Position numbers and translations under genes: made by a program
The notes under the pieces: generated by a model
Told to the model about the DNA's origin: nothing
Databases searched by the model: none
Seen by the model: only the letters and a program-made list of their open reading frames with translations
Source: Gluconobacter japonicus
GTDB lineage: Bacteria > Pseudomonadota > Alphaproteobacteria > Acetobacterales > Acetobacteraceae
DNA: 64,000 nucleotides
Reading direction: 5' to 3'
NCBI RefSeq assembly: GCF_002723975.1
Contig: NZ_BEWO01000012.1
Span: forward strand, 29,018 to 93,017
Shown here: positions 57,739 through 64,000 of the stretch, piece by piece
Numbering within the stretch: position 1 is the stretch's first letter
How the letters are laid out: each line of letters begins with the position of its first letter

Positions 57739-59031
57739 ATGTTGACCCCCATTTTTGTTATTTGCCTGCTCATTCTCCTGAATGCTGTTTTTGCCATGGG
57801 AGAGCTGGCCCTTATTTCAGCCAAACGTCCAAGGCTGGAAGTTCTTGCAAAGCAGGGCGTACGCGGAGCCCCGGCAGCGTTAAGACTTGCGGATGATCCG
57901 CACGCTTTCCTTCCAACGGTCCAGATCGGCATGACGCTGGTCTCCATTCTGGAAGGAACATTCGGCGGCAGCCAGATCGAAGCCAATATCCGGGAGTGGA
58001 TTGCAACCGTCCCGACGCTTCATCCTTTTGCGGGTGAACTCTCGATCGTGTTGGTCGTTGCGACCATTACTTTTGCCATGCTGGTCTTTGGCGAGCTCGT
58101 GCCGAAGCAGATTGCTCTTCAGCAACCTGAGCTGATCGCGTCCCGTCTGTCCTGGCTGCTTGTTGTGGTTGCCCGTGTGGCTCAGCCCGTTGTCTGGTTG
58201 CTGAGTGGGACGTCTTCACTTGTGCTGCGTCTTTTGCGCGTCGGTCCATTGACTCGTGCGGCTGTGACGGAAGAAGAACTACGCGCCGTACTGGCAGAAG
58301 GCGCCCGTGCAGGCGTTCTGGAAACAGATGAGCAGGCCATGATCGAGCGTCTGCTCCGATTGGCTGATCGTCCTGTTCGCGCCATCATGACGCCGCGTAA
58401 TGAGCTGTTCTGGGTTGATCGTCATGCGGATCAGGAAACCCTGGTGCGTAAGCTCAGACAGTCTTCCTATGCCCGGATCGTGGTGTGCGAAGGGGATGTC
58501 GATCATCCTGTTGGCGTTATCCTTGCCAAGGACATCATGGACCGCCTGCTTCTGGGGATGTCTGTTTCCATTGAAGCCGCGTTGCGTGAACCGCCGGTTA
58601 TTCCGGACAGTCTGAGCGCACAGGATATGATCGAGCGCATGCGTGGTGTGAACCTCGGCATTACGTTCGTGCTGGATGAATATGGCTCGTTTGAAGGGAT
58701 CGTTACGCCGTCAGACGTGTTCGAGGCAATCGTCGGCGAAGAAAAGGCGGAAGGTGGTTCTTCGGAACTTCAGGCTGCTGAAGGAAGCGATGAATATGTG
58801 TTTGACGGGTTTATGCCAGCAGATGAGTTACGGTCTCGCCTAGACCTGCCTGAGCTTCCGGGAGGAGGTAGTTATCACACGCTTGGCGGTGTGATTCTGG
58901 CCTTGCTGAGACGTGTACCAGCCAAGGGGGACAAGGTGGCTTTCGAAGGATGGTTGTTCGAAGTCATGGATATGGAGCGCCGCCGTGTCGCAAAAGTTAA
59001 GGTCAGTCGCCAGGTGCTTGCAGAAAACTGA
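57739..59031 (+). CDS. CNNM/HlyC-CorC family membrane protein (DUF21, CBS pair)
   Basis: The 430-residue protein has a four-helix DUF21/CNNM membrane part (about 1-180; ELALISAKRPRLEVLAKQGV, MLVFGELVPKQIALQQPE). A CBS pair follows (about 200-330; MIERLLRLADRPVRAIMTPR, ILAKDIMDRLLLGM, FVLDEYGSFEGIVTPSDV), and then a C-terminal CorC/HlyC domain (about 345-425). This is the group called 'hemolysin family protein', in fact probable Mg2+/Co2+ or Na+-coupled Mg exporters or their regulators. The start is ATG 57739. It ends 10 bases from the convergent flagellar operon. Confidence 0.92.
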   Translation: MLTPIFVICLLILLNAVFAMGELALISAKRPRLEVLAKQGVRGAPAALRLADDPHAFLPTVQIGMTLVSILEGTFGGSQIEANIREWIATVPTLHPFAGELSIVLVVATITFAMLVFGELVPKQIALQQPELIASRLSWLLVVVARVAQPVVWLLSGTSSLVLRLLRVGPLTRAAVTEEELRAVLAEGARAGVLETDEQAMIERLLRLADRPVRAIMTPRNELFWVDRHADQETLVRKLRQSSYARIVVCEGDVDHPVGVILAKDIMDRLLLGMSVSIEAALREPPVIPDSLSAQDMIERMRGVNLGITFVLDEYGSFEGIVTPSDVFEAIVGEEKAEGGSSELQAAEGSDEYVFDGFMPADELRSRLDLPELPGGGSYHTLGGVILALLRRVPAKGDKVAFEGWLFEVMDMERRRVAKVKVSRQVLAEN

Positions 59032-59041
59032 CTTTTGCGCG

Positions 59042-59446
59042 TTAGGCGCGGCTGACGAAAAGTGAATGACGTTTCGAGGGTTTATCGGCATAACTTCCCA
59101 TGCTGCCGTAGCTCTGTGGAGATTCCGAAGGGAGAGGGTCGGTGAGCAGCTCGATCAGACGCTTCTGCGTTTTGATGGCGCGCTGAAGCAGATCCCCGTT
59201 CTGTTTGCTCAGGTTCAACATTGTTTCCAGAAGCGTGCGATGTTCGGGAAAAATGGCCGTTTCGGCAAACACGCACATATCCTGAGAGGAGGCGGCTTCA
59301 ATAGCGTCTCCCAAAGCCGAGGCAGCACTTTGTTTGTCCGATGTCAGAAGTAAGGCTTCAGGAATACGGCCTTGGGACAGGCAGGCATTCTCCGCTTCCA
59401 GAATGGAGACGAGTTTCTCCATGGCCGAAATGATAAGCATGCTCAT
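59042..59446 (-). CDS. FlgN-like flagellar chaperone (tentative)
   Basis: A 134-residue, mostly alpha-helical protein with a coiled-coil character (AMEKLVSILEAENACLSQGR, LLETMLNLSKQNGDLLQRAI) and a Pro/Ser-rich tail ending in PQSYGSMGSY. Length, helix pattern and tail fit FlgN, the chaperone of hook-associated proteins. The start overlaps the stop of the preceding flgJ-like gene by 4 bases, making it the third gene of flgI-flgJ-flgN order. Sequence conservation in FlgN is low, so the call rests largely on context. Confidence 0.6.
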   Translation of the reverse strand: MSMLIISAMEKLVSILEAENACLSQGRIPEALLLTSDKQSAASALGDAIEAASSQDMCVFAETAIFPEHRTLLETMLNLSKQNGDLLQRAIKTQKRLIELLTDPLPSESPQSYGSMGSYADKPSKRHSLFVSRA

Positions 59447-59745
59447 TTCTGTTCCTGCATAGCCAGCATCTGACGATTGATGGCATCCGTCAGGCCGATG
59501 CCGCCATTGTTTTCCATCTGTTTGGCGATCTGTTCCACCATCATGGGCCGAAACTGCTTTTCACCTGCTCCACCGCTGAACATGTTCTGACTGTCATCAT
59601 CTGTCTGGAACATGGGTTGAAGCATCTGATTAATGGTCATGGATTCGAAGTCCTGAGCCGCTTTCATGGTCTTTGCAGTGTCAGGGGCGGTGTTGTGCAA
59701 GGCGTAACCCTGTGTGGACGTTGGGATAGATGAAACGGTCATCAA
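59443..59745 (-). CDS. Rod-binding protein (FlgJ N-terminal domain only)
   Basis: The 100-residue product contains the rod-binding half of FlgJ: AAQDFESMTINQMLQPMFQ, GGAGEKQFRPMMVEQIAKQM and NGGIGLTDAINRQML. The muramidase half found in enterobacterial FlgJ is absent, as in other alphaproteobacteria. It is translationally coupled to flgI upstream (4-base overlap) and to the flgN-like gene downstream. It would help assemble the flagellar rod in the periplasm. Confidence 0.85.
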   Translation of the reverse strand: MMTVSSIPTSTQGYALHNTAPDTAKTMKAAQDFESMTINQMLQPMFQTDDDSQNMFSGGAGEKQFRPMMVEQIAKQMENNGGIGLTDAINRQMLAMQEQK

Positions 59746-60872
59746 CGCATCTCCAGTTCTGCCTGCAGGGCGCCATCAGCCTTGATGGCCTGCAGAATAC
59801 TGATCATGTCACGTGGTCCTACTCCCAAGGCATTTAGCCCTGAGACCAGTTCTCGGAGTGTCGCTCCGCCCTGCATGACGGCCAGATGATTGTTCTTGCC
59901 AGTGTCGACCTTCACGTTCGTTCGAGGCACCACGGCAGTCTGCCCATTGGAAAATGGTCCAGGTTGTAAAACCTGAGGGGTTTCCGTGATCTGAACGGTC
60001 AGGTTTCCCTGTGCCACGGCGACCGTACTGATGCGCACGTCTGCGCCCATGATGATGGTCCCGCTCGCCTCATCCACAATGACTTTCGCTGGATTGTCCG
60101 GCGTTACCAAAAGGTCTCCGATACGCGAAAGGGTCGAAACGGGGTCATGTGTGCTGAGATCCAGCAGGACGGTGCGCGGATCCTGGACAACAGCAATTGG
60201 CCCTAATGCACGATTGATAACGGCAGCTATTCTGCTTGCTGTTGTCAGATCAGGATTGCGTAAACTGAGATGCAGATTCTGCCGATGACTCAGATCGAAA
60301 GGGACTTCGCGTTCCACGACCGCACCATTGGCAATATGACCACTGGTCGGCACATTGCGTGTGATGGATGCTGCGGCTCCACGAGCACTGAACGCATTGG
60401 TTGCCAGACTACCTTGAGCAACAGCGTACACTTCTCCATCTGCTGCCATGAGAGGCGTGACAAGAAGGGTGCCGCCCGTCAGAGACGAGGAGTCGCCTGC
60501 TGCGGATACCGTGACATCAATCCGGTTTCCGCCATGGGCAAAAGCTGGAAGGTCGGCAGTGACCATGACCGCCGCCACATCATGCGTTTGAAGCTGGGTT
60601 TCCTGATCCCTGATGTTCACGCCCAGACGGTTGAGCATTGAAATCAAGGTTTCTCGTGTGAAAATTGAATTTGTAAGCCTGTCTCCGGTGCCGTTGAGGC
60701 CAACGACCAGTCCGTAGCCGATAAGCTGGTTGGTTCGTACGCCCTCCATGTCCGTGATGTCCTTGATGCGAACGGTGGCCGCTAGCGTCATGCTGGGCAT
60801 AAGCAAAGCAAAGGCACACAAAAGCGCAGTCAATCGCCGGGTACAGGAGAGAAGAAGGGAGAGAAAAGGCAT
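59742..60872 (-). CDS. flgI: Flagellar P-ring protein
   Basis: FlgI forms the peptidoglycan ring around the flagellar rod. The 376-residue protein has a signal peptide (LTALLCAFALLMPSMTLA) and the conserved start of the mature form VRIKDITDMEGVRTNQLIGY GLVVGLNGTGD. LRNPDLTTASRIAAVINRAL, DEASGTIIMGADVRISTVAV and the C-terminal LVSGLNALGVGPRDMISILQ AIKADGAL are family-typical. The length is normal. It leads a three-gene overlapping operon; the other flagellar genes are not in the window. Confidence 0.95.
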   Translation of the reverse strand: MPFLSLLLSCTRRLTALLCAFALLMPSMTLAATVRIKDITDMEGVRTNQLIGYGLVVGLNGTGDRLTNSIFTRETLISMLNRLGVNIRDQETQLQTHDVAAVMVTADLPAFAHGGNRIDVTVSAAGDSSSLTGGTLLVTPLMAADGEVYAVAQGSLATNAFSARGAAASITRNVPTSGHIANGAVVEREVPFDLSHRQNLHLSLRNPDLTTASRIAAVINRALGPIAVVQDPRTVLLDLSTHDPVSTLSRIGDLLVTPDNPAKVIVDEASGTIIMGADVRISTVAVAQGNLTVQITETPQVLQPGPFSNGQTAVVPRTNVKVDTGKNNHLAVMQGGATLRELVSGLNALGVGPRDMISILQAIKADGALQAELEMR

Positions 60873-61096
60873 GAAAGTTCAGTGAAATCCTGACGGGTAG
60901 AGCTGCCTCAAACAGCCTTCGGCCCTCAGAATGGCGCGGGATCGTAAAGAAACCCCTAACATGAGCGCAGAATTCTGCGCTTGGCGCGAAAGCTGAAAAG
61001 GATCTTCGGGGTTGGCGAAACGGCCTGCGATGGCTATAAGCCGCGCGTTATCGCCTACGGCTCTCGATCGGACGTTGGCGGACTAGCAGGGATTGG

Positions 61097-61516
61097 ATGC
61101 GCATGATTACGCTGCCGCCGGATTATACCCCTTCCGACGAAGAAGAATTCATGAACCCCCTTCAGGTGGAGTACTTCAGGCAGAAGCTTCTGCGCTGGCG
61201 TGCTGACCTGTTGAAGGAAGCTGACGGAACGCTCGCCAGCCTTTCAGAAGGTGGTATTCATGAATCCGATATTACCGACCGTGCCAGTGTTGAGACGGAT
61301 CGTGCTTTTGAGCTGCGAACGCGTGACCGCGCCCGCAAGCTGATTTCCAAGATCAATATGGCCCTTCAGCGTGTTGAAGACGGGAGCTACGGGTTCTGCG
61401 AAGAAACAGGCGAGCCAATTGGCCTCAAGCGTCTGGAAGCCCGCCCGATTGCAACGCTTTCCATCGATGCCCAGGAACGTCATGAACGCATGGAAAAGGT
61501 GCATCGCGACGATTAA
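61097..61516 (+). CDS. dksA: RNA polymerase-binding protein DksA (zinc-ligand-poor type)
   Basis: DksA binds the secondary channel of RNA polymerase and acts with ppGpp. The 139-residue protein has the coiled-coil tip with Asp residues (SLSEGGIHESDITDRASVET), and the C-terminal part YGFCEETGEPIGLKRLEARP IATLSIDAQERHE. Only one of the four zinc-finger Cys remains, a form seen widely in alphaproteobacteria. ATG 61097 and ATG 61103 are alternative starts. A tRNA gene follows 54 bases on with its own promoter. Confidence 0.93.
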   Translation: MRMITLPPDYTPSDEEEFMNPLQVEYFRQKLLRWRADLLKEADGTLASLSEGGIHESDITDRASVETDRAFELRTRDRARKLISKINMALQRVEDGSYGFCEETGEPIGLKRLEARPIATLSIDAQERHERMEKVHRDD

Positions 61517-61521
61517 GGGGG

Positions 61522-61550
61522 TTGCACTGGGCGCGCTGAGAGGATACGAA
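61522..61550 (+). promoter_or_regulatory. Sigma70-type promoter for tRNA-Thr
   Basis: TTGCAC (61522-61527), exactly 17 bases, TACGAA (61545-61550). Transcription would begin near 61557, fourteen bases before the mature tRNA 5' end. Confidence 0.55.
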
Positions 61551-61570
61551 GCGCGCCAAGGCAACGGAAT

Positions 61571-61645
<75 letters not shown>

Positions 61646-61718
61646 GCTAAATCTCCCGCTATGAATTATCTTGCCCTTAGAGTGATCTAGGCCAAGCAAT
61701 ATGACCCTTGATCGTTTG

Positions 61719-62372
61719 TCACAGGCAGACGATGCGTAGGATCGTGTCGATATTGAAGCGGATGCGCTCTGCCTGTGCAGATTCGGACATCAGATCGCGT
61801 TCAAAAATAATAGAACCGGTATATTGGTTGGTGAAGTAGTAGTAGCTCACCGCTGCAATGGTGATGTTAAGCTGTACCGGGTCAATTCCGGAGCGAAAAA
61901 TCCCTTCAGTGACGCCGCGTTTGAGAATAGTATCGACGAGTCCCACAAAACGACGACTGACGATCTTGACGGGTTCGGATGTCTTGAGATGACGGGCCTG
62001 AGCCAGATTTTCACTGTTTACCAATGAGATGAATTCTGGATTCTGGATGTAATAATTCCAGGTAAAGTGGACGAGTCTTTCAAGCGCTTCTCGTGGATCC
62101 AGACTGTCCAATTCCAGCTTTTTTTCGGATTCTCGAATATCGAAATAGGCGTTTTCCAGAACTGTCTGGAAGAGCTTCTCCTTACTTTCAAAGTAATGAT
62201 AAATCATGCGTTTGTTAGCATTGGCCTCCAGTGCAATCGCATCGACACGCGCGCCTTCAAGGCCGTTGCGTGCAAATTCTTTTTTAGCGGCATCAAGAAT
62301 ACGGCCCTTGGTTGCTTCGGCATCCCGGATACGAGGGCGGGAGGGCTGTGGGTCGGAGGGCTGTGCACTCAA
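61719..62372 (-). CDS. TetR family transcriptional regulator
   Basis: A 217-residue repressor. The N-terminal helix-turn-helix is typical of TetR: ATKGRILDAAKKEFARNGLE GARVDAIALEANANKRMIYH YFESKEKLFQ. The C-terminal part is a helical ligand domain with FVGLVDTILKRGVTEGIF and a TetR_C-like QPLNITIAAVSYYYFTNQ-type segment. It is divergent from the aldehyde dehydrogenase, with repeats and a palindrome in the gap, suggesting it controls itself and that gene. The inducer is unknown. Confidence 0.9.
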   Translation of the reverse strand: MSAQPSDPQPSRPRIRDAEATKGRILDAAKKEFARNGLEGARVDAIALEANANKRMIYHYFESKEKLFQTVLENAYFDIRESEKKLELDSLDPREALERLVHFTWNYYIQNPEFISLVNSENLAQARHLKTSEPVKIVSRRFVGLVDTILKRGVTEGIFRSGIDPVQLNITIAAVSYYYFTNQYTGSIIFERDLMSESAQAERIRFNIDTILRIVCL

Positions 62373-62811
62373 CGGGGTGTCTCGCTTTTTCTGGAACGGA
62401 CCGGAAGTTTTCCCGCTTTATGGCGAGAAATGACCAATCGTCAAAACATCACATAAAACATCACATTAAAAAGAGATTTTAATATCACTATAACGTGATT
62501 TATGAGATTTTCTGTTTTGCGCTACCAAAGTAACCAATCGGTGCAAAGGGGTATTTTCTGTCGAGGAAACGAGAAGGAGAAGTTTCTAAGGGTAAGATTG
62601 AGGGAACATTCCAAGCTGCGCTGCTTTCTTTTGAAGAGGCGTTCCCGAATGTCATCAGTCAATAGAATGCCCCTTTTGAAGCCGTTGGTGTGAATGGGGT
62701 CTGGTCAAAATCTTTAGCGATAAAGATTCAAGTGCCGACCCACTCTTCACGCAGGAAACTGAAACGGCGATGTGCCTGCACAGCCGCCAGAAAGACAGGG
62801 AGAAGCCGTCC
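62373..62811. promoter_or_regulatory. Divergent tetR / aldehyde dehydrogenase region with repeats
   Basis: AAAACATCACAT occurs twice in direct tandem (62443-62466). ATCAC-TATAAC-GTGAT (62484-62499) is an inverted repeat with the same ATCAC half-site. These are likely operator elements for the TetR regulator. The remaining 300 bases toward the dehydrogenase hold no supported gene. Confidence 0.55.
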
Positions 62812-64000
62812 ATGAACAAGATGGCGCAGAAACTGGCTCCATCCGGAGTTGCTCGTGACTTTGGGTTCTTCATCGATGGTGAGTGGCGCCACGGACGTGA
62901 AATGTTCGAGCGCAAGTCTCCCAGTCATGATGTTATTGTCACACGGATTGCCCGTTGCACGGAAGATGATCTGAATGATGCGGTAGCCGCGGCGCGACGT
63001 GCATTTGAAAACGGAACATGGGCTGGTCTGGCAAGCGCGGAACGCAGTGCGATTCTGTTGAAAACGGCTGAGCTTCTCAAGCAGCGTCGCGATGATATCG
63101 CCTTTTGGGAAGTGTTGGAGAACGGCAAGCCGATTTCTCAGGCCAAGGCTGAGATCGACAACTGTATTTCCTGTTTCGAGATGGCTGCCGGTGCCGCGCG
63201 CCTTCTGCACGGCGACAGCTTCAACAATCTGGGCGAAAGCCTGTTCGGAATGGTTCTGCGGGAGCCGGTGGGGGTTGTTGGCCTCATCACGCCTTGGAAC
63301 TTCCCATTTATGCTTCTGTGTGAGCGTGTGCCGTTCATTCTGGCATCGGGCTGCACGGTCGTCGTGAAGCCAGCGGAAGTGACCAGTGCCACCACGCTGA
63401 TGCTCGCCGATATTCTGACGGAAGCGGGCCTGCCAAAGGGCGTCTATAACGTCGTAACCGGTACGGGTAAAAGCGTTGGTCAGGCTCTGACACAGCATCC
63501 GGATGTGGACATGCTGTCCTTCACTGGCTCCACGGGTGTTGGCCGGTCCTGCATTCATGCTTCTGCGGACAGCAACCTCAAGAAGCTTGGCTTGGAACTT
63601 GGTGGCAAGAACCCGATCGTCGTTTTTGCGGACAGCGATCTGGAAGATGCGGCCGATGCTGTGGCGTTCGGGATCAGCTTCAACACCGGGCAGTGCTGCG
63701 TTTCGTCCAGCCGTTTGATCGTTGAAGATTCGGTGGCCGACAAGTTTGAGAAGCTTGTGGTTGCCAAGATGGAAAAGATCCGCGTGGGTGACCCGTTCGA
63801 CCCGGAAACGCAGATTGGCGCTATTACGACGGATGCGCAGAACAAGACCATTCTTGATTATATTGAGAAGGGTAAGGCTGAAGGCGCGCGCGTTCTGTGT
63901 GGTGGCAACAAAGTTGATCTGGGGCGGGGACAGTACATCGCGCCGACGCTCTTCACGAACGTAAAGCCGGATATGTCCATTGCGACGGACGAGATCTTTG
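62812..64000 (+). CDS. NAD(P)-dependent aldehyde dehydrogenase, 3' end cut by window
   Basis: The frame runs off the right edge after about 396 codons of an expected 480-500. I start at ATG 62812, which follows AGGGAG; an in-frame ATG at 62770 is less well placed. Motifs: FFIDGEWRHG, LREPVGVVGLITPWNFPFML with the catalytic Asn, VVVKPAEVTSATTL (cofactor Lys and Glu), FTGSTGVGR, the general base Glu in KKLGLELGGKNPIVVF, and the nucleophile Cys in FNTGQCCVSSSRLIVE. Substrate is not clear; succinate-semialdehyde or betaine-aldehyde type enzymes are closest in pattern. It is probably controlled by the divergent TetR protein. Confidence 0.9.
   Translation, partial: MNKMAQKLAPSGVARDFGFFIDGEWRHGREMFERKSPSHDVIVTRIARCTEDDLNDAVAAARRAFENGTWAGLASAERSAILLKTAELLKQRRDDIAFWEVLENGKPISQAKAEIDNCISCFEMAAGAARLLHGDSFNNLGESLFGMVLREPVGVVGLITPWNFPFMLLCERVPFILASGCTVVVKPAEVTSATTLMLADILTEAGLPKGVYNVVTGTGKSVGQALTQHPDVDMLSFTGSTGVGRSCIHASADSNLKKLGLELGGKNPIVVFADSDLEDAADAVAFGISFNTGQCCVSSSRLIVEDSVADKFEKLVVAKMEKIRVGDPFDPETQIGAITTDAQNKTILDYIEKGKAEGARVLCGGNKVDLGRGQYIAPTLFTNVKPDMSIATDEIF

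Noticed and set aside
62502..62693. A 63-codon frame between tetR and the aldehyde dehydrogenase gene
   Set aside because: Many Arg, Lys and Ser with no recognised family and no ribosome site; overlaps the likely control region.

Overview
The window looks like chromosomal DNA of an acetic acid bacterium (Acetobacteraceae), most likely Gluconobacter or a close relative. This is inferred from gene content and sequence style, not from a search. The pointers are a hopanoid-modification cluster (hpnH, hpnI, hpnJ, hpnK and an hpnM/MlaC-like gene), the alphaproteobacterial regulator GcrA, the addB-addA exonuclease pair, a DksA of the zinc-ligand-poor alphaproteobacterial type, several NAD(P)H oxidoreductases, and long Hint-domain proteins of a kind I recall from this family. 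No phage, integrase, transposase or CRISPR array was seen.

Layout. 1-0.75 kb: 3' part of xdhC. 0.9-10.7 kb: a secreted glucoamylase-like hydrolase and a glycogen/trehalose block, with glgA-glgB-treZ on the minus strand, glgX divergent, and a YqaE-like membrane peptide. 10.8-16.9 kb: an SDR oxidoreductase, a large PAS/GAF hybrid histidine kinase, an aldo/keto reductase and a flavin reductase. 16.9-19.4 kb: a probable Fur-controlled three-gene membrane operon ending in a PepSY protein. 19.4-25.9 kb: a frameshifted AAC(3)-type acetyltransferase behind queF, the GTPase bipA/typA, an Asr-like small exported protein, dadA, and a TrxB-like ferredoxin-NADP reductase. 25.95-32.25 kb: a GT4 glycosyltransferase facing a 1741-residue protein that joins a lamin-tail-like domain, an exonuclease/phosphatase domain, a Hint domain, two repeats and a glycosyltransferase. 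32.5-42 kb: tsaE-addB-addA, trxA, rnd and gcrA. 42-48.6 kb: an orphan TonB C-terminal-like protein and a tripartite RND efflux operon. 48.9-51.7 kb: bactofilin, adenosine kinase and a cytochrome c. 51.8-57.6 kb: hopanoid genes. 57.7-60.9 kb: a CBS-domain transporter-like protein and flgI/flgJ/flgN-like flagellar genes. 61-64 kb: dksA, tRNA-Thr(GGT), a TetR regulator and the 5' part of an aldehyde dehydrogenase gene.

How the genes fit together. GlgA, GlgB and GlgX make, branch and debranch alpha-glucan, and TreZ would release trehalose, but glgC and treY are not in the window. HpnH adds adenosine to the hopene tail; HpnI, HpnK and HpnJ then build the composite (cyclitol-type) headgroup. AddAB is the RecBCD-like end-processing nuclease.

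The strongest candidate for something undescribed is the 5.2-kb gene at 27027-32252. It keeps the visible catalytic residues of a secreted-type DNase I-like domain and a Hint domain (Cys909, Asn1051), followed in the same frame by a normally cytoplasmic glycosyltransferase.
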